A DNA stretch of 64,000 bases from an uncultured Cohaesibacter sp. (GCF_963667045.1 NZ_OY762934.1:806001-870000); one strand, 5' to 3'; shown: positions 1-10,446, counted from the first letter of the stretch. The notes: generated from the letters alone by a model not told the origin. Made by a program: numbers and translations.

Positions 1-347
1 GTTCCGTCGGCCACCTTGATCGGCTGCACCCCGGCCTGTTTGAGCTGGGCAATCGCCGAGGCCCCCACGGCCCGGCAATAGACGGCGGCAATGCCGGAAA
101 GGGCGCCAATCCGCGCCTGAAGCTTGTCTTCACTGCCGTCCTGAACGGCCTCTTCGAAGGCAATGGTCTGATGGAAATGCACTTCGTCCCGCGTCACCAT
201 GAAAATCGCAAAGCTCTCGCAGGTGCCGAAATGCTGGTCCACATGAATAAGGTCACTTGTCGCAAAGGCGATCTTCAACGCACAATCCATGAAACCATCC
301 TCAATGCTGCCATCCACCAGCGTGAGCGTGCGGCTTATCTGGCCCAT
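1..347 (-). CDS. nifX: NifX, FeMo-cofactor biosynthesis carrier (3' end outside window)
   Basis: The protein begins MGQISRTLTLVDGSIEDGFM and carries the NifX/NifB-tail signature HFGTCESF, which marks the dinitrogenase iron-molybdenum cofactor-binding fold. NifX binds NifB-co and the VK-cluster and passes them between NifB, NifEN and apo-dinitrogenase. About 115 codons are visible and the C-terminus is cut by the window edge. The start at 347 has a strong GGAGGGG ribosome-binding site a few bases upstream. It overlaps the 3' end of nifN by 47 bases, so it is the third gene of nifE-nifN-nifX. The family call is firm; an NafY-type relative is the only real alternative. Confidence 0.88.
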   Translation of the reverse strand, partial: MGQISRTLTLVDGSIEDGFMDCALKIAFATSDLIHVDQHFGTCESFAIFMVTRDEVHFHQTIAFEEAVQDGSEDKLQARIGALSGIAAVYCRAVGASAIAQLKQAGVQPIKVADG

Positions 348-1719
348 GGTGCCCCTCCTCCAAATCCTGTACCTGAGCATAGATGGATCGATAGGGTTCG
401 ACGGCCCCCTGCTCCGATGCGATGAGCAGATTGGCGAGATCGAACAAGGTCTGCCGCGACCCCCGATAGCCAACCCAGCAGCGGGCTGGCGCACCGATCC
501 GGTCATATTGCGGAAAACCGGCGCGCAGCAGCGGCAAGCCAAGCCGTTCTGCGCTCGCAGCGCAGTGGGAATTGCCGATGATCAAATCGGCTTCCCCGGC
601 CTGCGCATATTTCTCCAGCTCCTGCAGATCGCCAATCTTGACTTCCCGAGCCACGACATGCCTGAGGATCGCCGTGTTCGATGGTGAAATCGCAGCCACC
701 AGATCGCAGCCCATGCTGGCCAGCAGATCGCCAAGCGCCTTGAGCAGATCAGGATCCGCAGCAATGGCTGCCCGCCCCATGCCCAGATTGAAGTGGGTGT
801 CCAGCATGGCGTCCTGCAGTTGCTGACGCTGCCGCTCCAACCGTCGCGAAACCGGCTGACCGGTCAGCTCGTTCAGCATCGACAGGAAGGTATCGACAGC
901 GTTGAGCCCCATCAGATGGTCAAACCGATAGTCCGGCACGCCGGTGCGTTCCTTGAGCAAGTCGGCGGCCGGGATCATGCTCGACCCGATGACAATGGTC
1001 GCCCGCGCCTTGTGCAAAATTTCGAAGTCGCCGATGCAGGTCCCGCCTGTGGTCAGGGGATTGAAGTCAAGCTCATTGAGATGGCCGTCAAGGCTGGTCG
1101 AGAGATCGGGAATGACAATCGGTAGCAGGCCGAAGGCCTCCACCATGTCCTTGATCTCGTCGAGGTCTGCCGGGGTCAGCGAGGCATTGACCAGAATGTT
1201 GACCTGCCGGTTGGTGGCAATCCCGCCCTTCGTCTCGGCCTCGGGCACCAGACGATTGATCATTTCATAGACGGCCTTGGCAAAACCGGTTTCCAGCGAA
1301 CCGACATAGTCCGGCGTCTCAACAGGTATAACGGCCGTCTTGAAGCATTCGGGATGGCTCTTGCGGAAGGTGGCAACCGCACCATTGACGTCCGACCCCT
1401 GGGTTTCAGATAGGCCCGTTGTCGGGATGCCGATGAGGGCCGGATTGAACTTGCTGCAGATCGTCTTCAGCCCCTCGACCACATTTTCATCCGCCCCCAT
1501 GATGGTGCTGACCTGATCCATCGCGGTGGTTTGCAGGGCCACCGGTTCGCGGAAATGACCGATGAGATAAATCTTGCCATAGGCGGTACAGCCCTGGGCA
1601 CCATGCAGCATGGCAATGGCGTCGCGGATGCCGAGGAATGCCAGGGACGCACCGAGCGAGCTGCTGGCCTTGAGCGGGCTGACGGACAGGGCCTTGTTGC
1701 GTTTGATGATGTCTGCCAT
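301..1719 (-). CDS. nifN: NifN, FeMo-cofactor scaffold subunit
   Basis: This 472-residue protein belongs to the nitrogenase component 1 family and is the beta-like subunit of the NifEN scaffold, on which NifB-co matures to FeMo-co. It opens NKALSVSPLKASSSLGASLA, followed by the cysteine region HGAQGCTAYGK and IGHFREPVALQTTAMDQ, which are typical of NifN rather than NifK. The length matches the family. It starts 5 bases after the nifE stop and overlaps nifX, so the three are translated as a unit. The histidine-containing tail EGHHGPDKPHAHAGG is a lineage-specific ending that is seen in the sequence but has no assigned role. Confidence 0.96.
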   Translation of the reverse strand: MADIIKRNKALSVSPLKASSSLGASLAFLGIRDAIAMLHGAQGCTAYGKIYLIGHFREPVALQTTAMDQVSTIMGADENVVEGLKTICSKFNPALIGIPTTGLSETQGSDVNGAVATFRKSHPECFKTAVIPVETPDYVGSLETGFAKAVYEMINRLVPEAETKGGIATNRQVNILVNASLTPADLDEIKDMVEAFGLLPIVIPDLSTSLDGHLNELDFNPLTTGGTCIGDFEILHKARATIVIGSSMIPAADLLKERTGVPDYRFDHLMGLNAVDTFLSMLNELTGQPVSRRLERQRQQLQDAMLDTHFNLGMGRAAIAADPDLLKALGDLLASMGCDLVAAISPSNTAILRHVVAREVKIGDLQELEKYAQAGEADLIIGNSHCAASAERLGLPLLRAGFPQYDRIGAPARCWVGYRGSRQTLFDLANLLIASEQGAVEPYRSIYAQVQDLEEGHHGPDKPHAHAGGWQH

Positions 1720-1724
1720 GGTTT

Positions 1725-3128
1725 TTACTCCGCTGCGGCCACACTGAGGGATTTGTGCCAGGGTGCGGGCGCGCGTACGGCCTTCCAGATCGGGCTTTCC
1801 ACCGCCTGCAAGATCTGCTCGGCAAAGGTGATCATGCCCTCATAGCCCGCGTAGGCGAGCTCTCGTTCCTGATTGATGTGCAGAAACGGAATGCGGGCCT
1901 TCAGAGCGGTATACATGTTGCGGCCACCGGCGATGAGGATGTCGGTTTTGGTCTCATTGACCATATCGATCAGGGCGCGGGCGCCCTGACTTTCATCGAG
2001 CATCACGGTCTTGTCACCCATCAGCTCGCGGATCTTGGCCTTGTCCTGCTCGGTCGACTTGCGGGTCGAGGTGGCGACCACCTCCATGCCCAGATCCTGA
2101 AGGGCGGATATGATCGACCACGCCTTGACACCACCGGTGTAGAGCAACACCCGCTTGCCAGCAAGGCGGGCCTTAAAGGGCGCAAGGGCCGCATGAAGGC
2201 GCGCTTCCTCACGGGCAATCAGCGCTTCGGTGCGCCCGGTGAGCGAAGGATCATTGATGAGGCGGGCAAAGTCGCGCAGCGCCAGCCCCATGTCGCGAAT
2301 GCCGTAGAAACTGCCCTCGAACCACGGGGTGCCAAAGCCCTCCTTCAGTTTGCGGGCAACGTTGATCATGGCCTTGGAACAGACCATCATGTTGACTTCG
2401 GAACGGTGCATGGTCTGCACTTCCCTGAAGCGGGCATCCCCCGAGAGGGAGCCCAGCACACGCAACCCAAGCTCATCAAGCAGCGGCTGCACATGCCACA
2501 ATTCGCCGGCAATATTGTATTCGCCAATGAGGGCGATGTCGTGAACGGTGATCCCTTCCCGATGCAGATGAGCAGGGACAGGATCGGGCTCGCGCGTGCC
2601 GATCACATGACGCACCATGGTCTCGCCGGCGATGCGATTGCCGAGGTTCTTGGTGCCATAAAAACCGGCCGCATCGACCGGCACGACAGGCACGCCCCAG
2701 CGCTTCTGTACCGCCTTGCAAACGGCCCCGATGTCGTCGCCGATGAGGGCGGGAACGCAGGTGTTGTAGACAAAGACAGCTTCCGGGTTCTGCTCGTCGA
2801 TCGCCTGTTTGATCGAATGGAACAGGCGCTTTTCGCCGCGCCCCATGATGACGTCCTGCTCGGTGAGATCGGTGGTCAGGCCCAGCTTGTAGAGCTTGGC
2901 GCCGGAAGACCGGCTGCCGCGGTTGTCCCATGCGCTCCCGGCGCAGGCGATGGAGCCGTGCACGATGTGGGCAACGTCGGCGATGGGCAGAAGGGCGATC
3001 TGGGCGCCGTCAAAACAGCAGCCACCAGCCGCCGCTCCGGGCTTTGGCCGGGCACAGCCGGACTTTGATTTGTGGTTATGCTCACAGGCAGGTTCATCAA
3101 GCAGCTGTGCGATATCACTTTGTTTCAT
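1725..3128 (-). CDS. nifE: NifE, FeMo-cofactor scaffold subunit
   Basis: NifE is the alpha-like half of the NifEN scaffold. The 467-residue protein has an N-terminal cysteine-rich stretch ([22 protein letters not shown] then CCFDG), the component-1 motif [16 protein letters not shown] and the conserved [15 protein letters not shown] chose the ATG at 3128 over the upstream in-frame TTG at 3137 because a GAGG site lies about 10 bases upstream of it and ATG is the usual nifE start. It is first in nifE-nifN-nifX and is served by its own -24/-12 promoter (3171-3186) with a NifA box (3231-3246). Confidence 0.96.
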   Translation of the reverse strand: MKQSDIAQLLDEPACEHNHKSKSGCARPKPGAAAGGCCFDGAQIALLPIADVAHIVHGSIACAGSAWDNRGSRSSGAKLYKLGLTTDLTEQDVIMGRGEKRLFHSIKQAIDEQNPEAVFVYNTCVPALIGDDIGAVCKAVQKRWGVPVVPVDAAGFYGTKNLGNRIAGETMVRHVIGTREPDPVPAHLHREGITVHDIALIGEYNIAGELWHVQPLLDELGLRVLGSLSGDARFREVQTMHRSEVNMMVCSKAMINVARKLKEGFGTPWFEGSFYGIRDMGLALRDFARLINDPSLTGRTEALIAREEARLHAALAPFKARLAGKRVLLYTGGVKAWSIISALQDLGMEVVATSTRKSTEQDKAKIRELMGDKTVMLDESQGARALIDMVNETKTDILIAGGRNMYTALKARIPFLHINQERELAYAGYEGMITFAEQILQAVESPIWKAVRAPAPWHKSLSVAAAE

Positions 3129-3170
3129 TGGCCACAAACCTCACTGTAAGAAATGGTCCGGTTTCTGTTT

Positions 3171-3186
3171 TGCAAGGTCTGTGCCA
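3171..3186 (-). promoter_or_regulatory. sigma54 (-24/-12) promoter of nifE
   Basis: On the minus strand this reads GGCACAGACCTTGCA, matching the TGGCAC-N5-TTGC consensus with GG and GC separated by exactly 10 bases. It lies about 45 bases upstream of the nifE ATG. A NifA box sits 45 bases further upstream. nifE-N-X can therefore be transcribed independently of the nifH operon. Confidence 0.88.
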
Positions 3187-3230
3187 CAAGGTAATTCATT
3201 GAATTATATGGAAATATCAATATTCCTCAA

Positions 3231-3246
3231 TGTCGCAAAACCGACA
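3231..3246. promoter_or_regulatory. NifA upstream activator site (nifE)
   Basis: The site is TGTCG-CAAAAC-CGACA, a perfect match to the NifA consensus TGT-N10-ACA with an extended palindromic core. It is 45 bases from the -24 element of nifE, which is closer than the usual 80-150 bases. Confidence 0.85.
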
Positions 3247-3273
3247 ATTGCCTTGTCGTTACAACAATGTCGG
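3241..3273. other. imperfect hairpin over the end of the unknown nif gene
   Basis: CCGACAATTG at 3241-3250 pairs with CAATGTCGG at 3265-3273 with one bulged base and a 14-base loop. It covers the stop codon of the 325-residue gene and overlaps one arm of the NifA box. There is no T-tract, so it may be an mRNA 3'-end stabiliser rather than a terminator. Confidence 0.35.
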
Positions 3274-4236
3274 CAAGGCTCCGGCGCCAAAGACATAGGG
3301 AAAGCGGATCCAGTTCTCGAGCACGTCGAGATCCTTCTCGGCAAGGTAGCGATAGTTGCGCTGATGATCGGTGTAGACCGCCATGGCGATTTGCGGCCAG
3401 ATCTTCTGTTCGACCAGCATGTTGAAATACCAGGCCATGGGAAAACCGGCGTTCTTGTCGTATTCCTTGAGGAAATGCGACAGGCTGGTGCCGGTCATGG
3501 CGGCGACATTTTCGCTGGGCAAGGGAAGCCTCTTGACGGGAACCGGCGTCGCCTCGGTCTTGCGTTCGCCGAAGCGATCAAGGAACGGCAGCAGCTTGAG
3601 AACAAAATGGTCGCTGAATCGCTCCTTGCTGGAAGCCGTGGTGTTGCCCCATTCCTCCAGAAAGCGGATATAACGCAGGTCGGACCCTTCCGAGGAGAGC
3701 TGCTTGCCCACCAGTTCACGGACATCGGTGATCGAATGGAACAGATAGCGGGGCGGTGTCATTTCCACTGGCTCGACACGGGCCGCAAAGGCACCATGCG
3801 GATCGAGCAGATCTTCAAGATCATCCGGCACTTGATCATTGATGAACAGCGGGTGGTCGATGACCTCGGTCAGTTCCTCCACCTTGAGCTGGACAAAGTC
3901 GGCCGCATTCGGGCCGATCGGTGCAACGAAATAGTGGCATTTGCCGTCAAAGCGGGTGGTCATGTAGTCGGCAGCACCACATTTTTCATAGAGCGCGAAC
4001 ATGTCATGATCCGACTCCGCCTCCGCCCATTCCCTCAGGCTGGAGGCAATCCGGTTGCCTTCGCTGTCGACAAGACCACCCAGCCGATACCAACCGCCGA
4101 GCGTCGTGCGATAGCGGAATTTCAGATCGGGCAGCACGGTGCCGATCGCTTCGACCAGCGAGACATGATGCACGCCGGGTTTGACTTTACGGCAGATTTC
4201 CTTGAGTTGAGCGATGCGTGGCTCATAGTCGGTCAT
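3259..4236 (-). CDS. conserved protein of unknown function in the nif operon (325 aa)
   Basis: I do not recognise a named family. The 325-residue protein starts MTDYEPRIAQLKEICRKV, has no signal peptide or membrane segment, and is rich in aromatic and charged residues (GGWYRLGG, WYFNMLVEQKIWPQIAMAVY, DVLENWIRFPYVFGAG). It contains few cysteines and no iron-sulfur motif, so it is not an obvious electron carrier. It follows the DUF6129-like gene by about 25 bases and precedes the nifE promoter, so it is the last gene of the nifH-D-K-T-fdx-nafY run. Position suggests a nitrogenase maturation or protection role, but that is inference only. Confidence 0.7.
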   Translation of the reverse strand: MTDYEPRIAQLKEICRKVKPGVHHVSLVEAIGTVLPDLKFRYRTTLGGWYRLGGLVDSEGNRIASSLREWAEAESDHDMFALYEKCGAADYMTTRFDGKCHYFVAPIGPNAADFVQLKVEELTEVIDHPLFINDQVPDDLEDLLDPHGAFAARVEPVEMTPPRYLFHSITDVRELVGKQLSSEGSDLRYIRFLEEWGNTTASSKERFSDHFVLKLLPFLDRFGERKTEATPVPVKRLPLPSENVAAMTGTSLSHFLKEYDKNAGFPMAWYFNMLVEQKIWPQIAMAVYTDHQRNYRYLAEKDLDVLENWIRFPYVFGAGALPTLL

Positions 4237-4260
4237 GGTCTTTTCCTATTCCTCCCCCTA

Positions 4261-4533
4261 TTACCCCTCCCAGTCAAAAAATTCGGCAATGACCACACCG
4301 GTTGCCTGCTCGGGAACCGATGTGAAGCTGATGCAGCCCTCTCCGCCAACGACGAGGTAAAGGTTGAATGTTTCGTGTGAGCTGATCGGCTGCGCTGCGA
4401 CAATGTCGTCGTCCTGACAAAAGGTGAAATGCACCTCAGGCCATCTGTTGCGCAAATGGGCCGCAACCGACTGGTCAAGACCATGCGCAATGACTTCCTC
4501 CTTCACATCATCCAGCAGCGCAGCATCGATCAT
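4261..4533 (-). CDS. small nif-cluster protein, DUF6129-like
   Basis: This is a 90-residue acidic protein (MIDAALLDDVKEEVIAHGLD...FDWEG). Its N-terminal helix, the motif LRNRWPEVHFTFCQDDDI and its place directly after an NafY gene fit the small proteins filed as DUF6129 in other nif clusters; this assignment is from memory. It has one cysteine, so it is unlikely to bind a cluster alone. Its ATG overlaps the nafY stop by four bases (ATGA), indicating translational coupling. Function is unknown; a cofactor-insertion helper is possible. Confidence 0.65.
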   Translation of the reverse strand: MIDAALLDDVKEEVIAHGLDQSVAAHLRNRWPEVHFTFCQDDDIVAAQPISSHETFNLYLVVGGEGCISFTSVPEQATGVVIAEFFDWEG

Positions 4534-5237
4534 TCTTCGATTTCCTCAAGAAAGGGCGTCAATGTTTTCGCTTCCTGTCCCATCACGCGCGCCAGCCACG
4601 GCGGCGGCGAGCCTGCCAGCACCGTCTGCAGATCGGCAACGATGTCGCGGGCCTGTCGCCCGGCAGGCAGCTTGATGGGATGGATACCGGCGCGCACGAC
4701 CTTGGCGGCAGCCGGTCCGCCGATGGAAATCACGTGCAACACATCACAATCGGCGATCAGTGCAGCACGCCACTTGTTCTTGTCTTCCACGTCATCGGGT
4801 TCACTGGCCGAACGGACATCGATGAGCCGCGCTTCGGTTGCGGACACCTGATAGACGAGAAAACGACGGCAGGAGCCGAAATGTCCGTCCAGCTCCTCGG
4901 CAGAATTGGAGGCGCAGGCGATGCGGATGGAACCGGGCATGTCACCATCGGCATAGGCATCGAGGGGTAGCGCCTCGACGCTCCCGCTTTCGGTGACACC
5001 ATCGCCCTTGAGGACGCGCAACGCCGCCTTCAGGGCGTCGGCCGGCAGTTTGATGAAGGCTTCCCCTCCGGCCTGCCGAAAGGCTTTCATGCCGAGATTG
5101 GCAAATTTCTCTTCGCTCATCGGCAAGCCGACAGCAGCTCCGAGAATGGAAATCAGTGCCCCGGCATCAATACCGGGCAAGTCGTTTGCCGCAAGGCCAA
5201 TGCGCAAGGCCAGCTCGCGCGACAGAGGAGCATTCAT
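4530..5237 (-). CDS. nafY: NafY/NifY-type dinitrogenase accessory factor
   Basis: This 235-residue protein has two parts. An N-terminal helical domain (residues 1 to about 95, ELALRIGLAANDLPGIDAGAL) resembles the NafY N-terminal domain. The C-terminal NifX-like cofactor-binding domain starts near residue 100 with IRIACASNSAEELDGHFGSC. The HFGSCRRFLVYQV stretch is the hallmark of the NifX/NifY/NafY family. Such proteins hold apo-dinitrogenase open and bind FeMo-co before insertion. It lies between a ferredoxin and the DUF6129-like gene. The two-domain length separates it from the nifX at the window start. Confidence 0.8.
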   Translation of the reverse strand: MNAPLSRELALRIGLAANDLPGIDAGALISILGAAVGLPMSEEKFANLGMKAFRQAGGEAFIKLPADALKAALRVLKGDGVTESGSVEALPLDAYADGDMPGSIRIACASNSAEELDGHFGSCRRFLVYQVSATEARLIDVRSASEPDDVEDKNKWRAALIADCDVLHVISIGGPAAAKVVRAGIHPIKLPAGRQARDIVADLQTVLAGSPPPWLARVMGQEAKTLTPFLEEIEE

Positions 5238-5358
5238 GGCAGACCTCCGATCATCATGTCGTTGTCAATGAAAGAAAAAAGGGACGCAAACCCAGTTAGG
5301 AACAACAGGCTGCAGGCGAAGTTCGCGCCCCTCCCCTCGAGTATCAGCTCTCCTGCCG

Positions 5359-5553
5359 TCAGGCAGGAACGATGCAATCTTCCTCGAAGCAGCCTTCCAT
5401 GCATTTGGGACTGTCGTGAGCCCCTTCGCATTCATTGCAGAGCGACGGATCGATGTAATAGACGCCCTTGCGGGGGGAAATCGCATTCGTCGGGCATGTG
5501 GTTTCACAGTCGCCACAGGCTGTGCAGATATCAGCGTTGATCATCATTGCCAT
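5359..5553 (-). CDS. 2[4Fe-4S] ferredoxin of the nif operon
   Basis: This is a 64-residue bacterial ferredoxin. Cluster one is bound by CTACGDCETTC followed by P, and cluster two by CNECEGAHDSPKCMEGC, with the longer spacer that is common in nif-linked ferredoxins. It is a soluble low-potential electron carrier and a plausible donor to NifH or to cofactor assembly. The ATG at 5553 has an AAGGAGA site. It lies between nifT and nafY, with 180 and 120 bases of non-coding DNA on either side. I give no symbol because fdx names differ among diazotrophs. Confidence 0.9.
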   Translation of the reverse strand: MAMMINADICTACGDCETTCPTNAISPRKGVYYIDPSLCNECEGAHDSPKCMEGCFEEDCIVPA

Positions 5554-5721
5554 GGTCTATCTCCTTTTGGGCAAGGCAAAGTCGGGTTCAGGCCTGACGG
5601 GTCAATGCCGGATGGCCTCTCTGCCTCATCTCGCGTGTCCGGCTCGCCTCACCCTGCCCCGGCAGCGCGCCCTCTTGGGAACACCACAGCAAAGCCTGAG
5701 CGTGACGTGCCGGGGGAATGG

Positions 5722-5934
5722 CTATCCGCGTTTGAAACGCAGGGTCGTCGGAAATTCGGGTGGCGGGGAAATCGGATCAATGAAGAACCTGTCTCCATTG
5801 GAAAGCTCCACCGTACCGCCCCAGGAGGCCCCGTCGTCGGTCTCGATCGAGGTGATCACCTCTTCCAGATCCTTCTTGGCCACATAGAACAGCAACTCGC
5901 CCTTGTCGTTGTATCTGAGCATCACGTTTGGCAT
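5722..5934 (-). CDS. nifT: NifT/FixU family protein
   Basis: This is a 70-residue protein with the family pattern MPNVMLRYNDKGELLFYVAK and WGGTVELSNGDRFFIDP. NifT proteins follow nifK in many diazotrophs and are of uncertain function, probably in nitrogenase maturation. I chose the ATG at 5934 because AAGGAGACC sits just upstream; an upstream in-frame ATG (5970) would add 12 residues that the family lacks. It lies 81 bases downstream of nifK in the nifHDKT order. Confidence 0.9.
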   Translation of the reverse strand: MPNVMLRYNDKGELLFYVAKKDLEEVITSIETDDGASWGGTVELSNGDRFFIDPISPPPEFPTTLRFKRG

Positions 5935-6015
5935 TTCGGTCTCCTTGCCCCCTCTCGTGCCCCACATCATCTTGGGAATGATGCGGAGCGGAGGGGAACG
6001 ATATTTGGCCGATGC

Positions 6016-7587
6016 TCAGCGCACCAGATCGTAGTTATAGTCGGTGACACCCATCTTCATGGTGTCCTTGTCCAACTTCTCCAGAACGGCGTTGGTCAGC
6101 GTCGTCAGGATGGTCATGGCGCCTTCATAGCCCAGCGTTGTTGAGCGATGCAGGTGATGACGGTCGAAGATCGGAAAGCCGATGCGGATCAGAGGCACAT
6201 GGAAGTCTTCACCCTTCTTGAGGGTGTCGCGTTCAATGAACTTGCCGTAGGAGTTGCCGATCATGAAGTCCGGCTTCTTGGAGAAGATCAGGGAACGCAG
6301 ATGCCAAAGGTCGGCACCGACATGCACTTCGCAATCCTTGCCATAGGGGCTGTCGGCCAGCATCTTGTCCATGGCCTTCTTCCAGCGCTTGTTGGCATGG
6401 TGGCAGATGATGTGGGTCGGTTCGGCCCCCAGTTCCAGAAGGAAGGCCGCCAGCCCCATGACGAAGTCGGCATCACCCCAGATGGCAAATTTCTTGCCAT
6501 GCAGCCAGGCATGGCTGTCGGTCATCATGTCGACGAGGCGGCCGCGTTCGATTTCCAGAGACAGCGGGATTTCCTTGCCGCTGATCTCGGAAACCTTCAT
6601 CAGGAACTCGTCGGTCCATTTGAGGCCCATCGGGATGTTGATGGCCGGGGTCTCGTGGTTCCATGTGCCCTTGGTGAATTTGCGGGTCTTGACCAGCTGC
6701 CAGGGCTGCAGCAGCAGAGTGTCCTTGGCGTTCGGCGCGTCCTTGACTTCATCCTGGGTGGTGCCGCCGGAATACATGCGGTATTTGCCGTCAGCCGGAG
6801 TATCCAGCACCTCGGAAGGATCGCAGAGCAGCGAATAGTCGACGCCCATTTCCTTCATGTAGCGATGCAGGACACGGTAGTTGCCCAGATAGGTCTCGAA
6901 GCCCGGCACGATGTTGATCTTGCCATTCGCGCCAACTTCCTTGTCTTCCATGCTATTCAGGGTGAAATAGCGGATGGTGCCTTCAAACATGTTGTCCCAA
7001 CCGGTGGTGTGGGAACCGACAAAGCTCGGCGTATGGGCAAACGGAACCGGGAAGTCTTCCGGAATATGGCCCTCCTTGCGGGAGTTGCCGATAAAGGCGT
7101 TGAGGTCATCACCGATGACTTCGGCCATGCAGGTCGTGGAGACCATGATCATGTCGGGCTTGTAAAGCGCACGGGCGTTTTCCAGACCGTCGAACATGTT
7201 CTTCTGGCCGCCAAACACAGCGGCGTCCTCGATCATGGAGTCGGATACGCAAGCAACCGGCTCCTTGAAGTGACGGTTGAAATAGGTGCGGAAGTAGGCC
7301 ACGCACCCTTGTGAGCCATGCACATAGGGCAAGGTGTTCTCGAACCCGAGCGAGCAGAGAACGGCACCGAGCGGCTGGCAGGCCTTGGCCGGGTTGATGG
7401 TAAGAGCCTCGCGGGAGAAGTTCAGCTCCTTGTATTCCTCGGAGGTGGTCCATTCGAAAATCTCGTCAATCCTGGACGGATCGTGCTTTTCCTCGAACAG
7501 AGCCCGCTTGTTGCCCAGCGACGTGGTGTAGTCCTCTTCCCTGAACAGCGGGAAGCTGGGTTTGATATTGTCAACGACTTGGTTCAT
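6016..7587 (-). CDS. nifK: NifK, nitrogenase MoFe protein beta subunit
   Basis: NifK is the beta subunit of dinitrogenase and shares the P-cluster with NifD. The 523-residue protein shows the P-cluster cysteine regions INPAKACQPLGAVLCS, HGSQGCVAYFRTYFNRHFKE and VSTTCMAEVIGDDL, in order. The ATG at 7587 (MNQVVDNIKPS) has an AAGGAGGACC site and gives the usual start; 12 further codons upstream are open but unlikely to be used. It follows nifD by 72 bases. All expected residues are present, so the enzyme should be functional. Confidence 0.98.
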   Translation of the reverse strand: MNQVVDNIKPSFPLFREEDYTTSLGNKRALFEEKHDPSRIDEIFEWTTSEEYKELNFSREALTINPAKACQPLGAVLCSLGFENTLPYVHGSQGCVAYFRTYFNRHFKEPVACVSDSMIEDAAVFGGQKNMFDGLENARALYKPDMIMVSTTCMAEVIGDDLNAFIGNSRKEGHIPEDFPVPFAHTPSFVGSHTTGWDNMFEGTIRYFTLNSMEDKEVGANGKINIVPGFETYLGNYRVLHRYMKEMGVDYSLLCDPSEVLDTPADGKYRMYSGGTTQDEVKDAPNAKDTLLLQPWQLVKTRKFTKGTWNHETPAINIPMGLKWTDEFLMKVSEISGKEIPLSLEIERGRLVDMMTDSHAWLHGKKFAIWGDADFVMGLAAFLLELGAEPTHIICHHANKRWKKAMDKMLADSPYGKDCEVHVGADLWHLRSLIFSKKPDFMIGNSYGKFIERDTLKKGEDFHVPLIRIGFPIFDRHHLHRSTTLGYEGAMTILTTLTNAVLEKLDKDTMKMGVTDYNYDLVR

Positions 7588-7659
7588 TTGGTCCTCCTTC
7601 GCGCCACCAATCTGTGAACTCACGAAGTGTTGGAGAGAATTGATGTCTCTGATGCCGGA

Positions 7660-9138
7660 TCATTCCGCAGCAATGGCCGTTTCTTCACCCAACTTCTTCC
7701 AGGGCGGGGTCATGCTGTCCCAGCACGGATTGTTGAGGGTCATGTCCATGTCGCGCGCAAAGATCGCGAAGCCGTCATAGCCATGGTATGGGCCGGAATA
7801 ATCCCATGAGTGCATCTGGCGGAACGGAATGCCCATCTTCTGGAAGATGTATTTTTCCTTGATGCCCGAGCCGATGAGATCCGGTTTGACGCGCTTGACA
7901 AATTCCTCGAATTCGTAGCCGGTCACGTCGTCATAGATCAGGGTCGCGTTGCCCATCTCGTTGATGGTACGGTCATAGTCGTCGTTGTGGGCGAATTCGT
8001 AGCCCGTGCCGACCACTTCCATGCCGAGGTCCTCATAGGCACCGATGATATGGCGCGGACGCAAACCGCCGACGTAGAGCATGACACGCTTGCCCTCCAG
8101 ACGCGGGCGGTATTTGTCGACCACGGCCTGCCATTGCGGCTTGTATTTCTCGATGACGCGCTCGGCACCTTCCTTGATCTTGTCATCGAACTGGGCCGCA
8201 ATGGCGCGCAGGGATTCCTCGATCTTGGTCGGGCCAAAGAAGTTGTACTCCATCCACGGGATACCGAACTTCTCTTCCATGTAGCGGGAGATGTAGTTCA
8301 TGGAGCGGTAGCAGTGCAGCAGGTTCAGCTTGGCCTTTGGCGTGTTTTCCATTTCCGCCAGCGTGCCGTCACCGGACCACTGGGCAATCACCCGCAGACC
8401 CATTTCCTCAAGCAGAATGCGGGACGCCCAGGCGTCACCACCGATGTTATAGTCGCCGATGATGGTGACGTCATACTCGGTCGAGGCGAATTCCTTGCCG
8501 GTGGCCGGATCAATCACCCAGTCGCGGATGGCGTCGTTGGCGATATGGTGACCCAGCGACTGGGAAACGCCGCGGAAGCCTTCGCAACGGACCGGAACGA
8601 TGGTCTTGCCGGTTTCCTTGCTCTTGGTCTTGGCGACCGCTTCGATGTCGTCACCGATGAGGCCGATCGGGCATTCGGACTGAATGGAAATGCCTTTGGC
8701 CAGCGGGAACAACATGTCGATTTCATCGACAATCCTGGCGAGCTTCTTGTCGCCACCGAAGACGATGTCCTTTTCCTGGAAATCGGAGGTGAAGTTCATC
8801 GTACCGAAGGTATCAACCCCGGTACTGCCGACATAATAGTTGCGGCGACCAGCGCGGGAGTATTGACCACAGCCGACCGGACCATGAGAAACATGGACCA
8901 TATCCTTGACCGGCCCCCAGACCACACCCTTCGAGCCAGCATAGGCGCAGCCGCGGATGGTCATCACACCAGGAAGAGACTTGCGGTTGGAGGTGATGCA
9001 TTTGCTCGACTTCTCGACCGCCTGGTCATTGACCGTCAAATGCTTGGCGCGGTCTTTCTTGGCTTTCTCAGGATAGACCTCGAGCACTTCCTGGATGAGC
9101 GCTTCGGTCTGTTCTTTTGTCATTTCAGACATATTCAT
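7660..9138 (-). CDS. nifD: NifD, nitrogenase MoFe protein alpha subunit
   Basis: NifD holds the FeMo-cofactor. In the 492 residues I see the P-cluster ligands in [27 protein letters not shown] and [13 protein letters not shown]. The FeMo-co cysteine is in [11 protein letters not shown] and the FeMo-co histidine in [17 protein letters not shown]. This is the molybdenum-type enzyme; the length and the partner NifK exclude VnfD and AnfD, which also need a delta subunit not seen here. It lies 72 bases after nifH. The start at 9138 follows GAACGGGAA, a weak ribosome-binding site. Confidence 0.98.
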   Translation of the reverse strand: MNMSEMTKEQTEALIQEVLEVYPEKAKKDRAKHLTVNDQAVEKSSKCITSNRKSLPGVMTIRGCAYAGSKGVVWGPVKDMVHVSHGPVGCGQYSRAGRRNYYVGSTGVDTFGTMNFTSDFQEKDIVFGGDKKLARIVDEIDMLFPLAKGISIQSECPIGLIGDDIEAVAKTKSKETGKTIVPVRCEGFRGVSQSLGHHIANDAIRDWVIDPATGKEFASTEYDVTIIGDYNIGGDAWASRILLEEMGLRVIAQWSGDGTLAEMENTPKAKLNLLHCYRSMNYISRYMEEKFGIPWMEYNFFGPTKIEESLRAIAAQFDDKIKEGAERVIEKYKPQWQAVVDKYRPRLEGKRVMLYVGGLRPRHIIGAYEDLGMEVVGTGYEFAHNDDYDRTINEMGNATLIYDDVTGYEFEEFVKRVKPDLIGSGIKEKYIFQKMGIPFRQMHSWDYSGPYHGYDGFAIFARDMDMTLNNPCWDSMTPPWKKLGEETAIAAE

Positions 9139-9210
9139 TTTCCCGTTCTAAGATGGGAGCCAATCCGCCTCACATCTTGATCAACAGTTCAAAGTGAATG
9201 CTTCTAAGGC

Positions 9211-10203
<993 letters not shown>

Positions 10204-10286
10204 CTATCCATATGAAATTATTAATAAATAAAATTTTTTGCGGTCTCATAATGCGCGTTACAAGCGCGACATTGCCAATGGGGATT

Positions 10287-10302
10287 TGTCGGATAGGCTA
10301 CA
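10287..10302. promoter_or_regulatory. NifA upstream activator site (nifH side)
   Basis: TGTCGGATAGGCTACA matches TGT-N10-ACA. Its left half has the extended TGTCG core but the right half is CTACA, so it is the weakest of the five boxes. It is about 100 bases upstream of the -24 element of nifH, the usual distance. Confidence 0.8.
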
Positions 10303-10430
10303 GAGTGTCGTACCCCATTGTCGTGTTTTGGGCCGTGTTCTGGATGGAAGCCGGGGCGTATCCAGTTCGGGGGCCAGCAAGGTGTCCGATGTAGGGCTGC
10401 GGGCGACATTTCCCTGACAAAACCCATCAT

Positions 10431-10446
10431 TGTCGCAAAGCCGACA
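10431..10446. promoter_or_regulatory. NifA upstream activator site (SIR2 side of divergent region)
   Basis: TGTCG-CAAAGC-CGACA is a perfect extended NifA box. It lies 57 bases upstream of the -24 element of the SIR2-like gene and about 240 bases from that of nifH, so it probably serves mainly the former. Confidence 0.85.

Noticed and set aside
7810-9180. A 456-codon plus-strand frame opposite nifD.
   Set aside because: It mirrors nifD, which is fully supported by cofactor ligands; the antisense frame shows no family motif and no ribosome-binding site.
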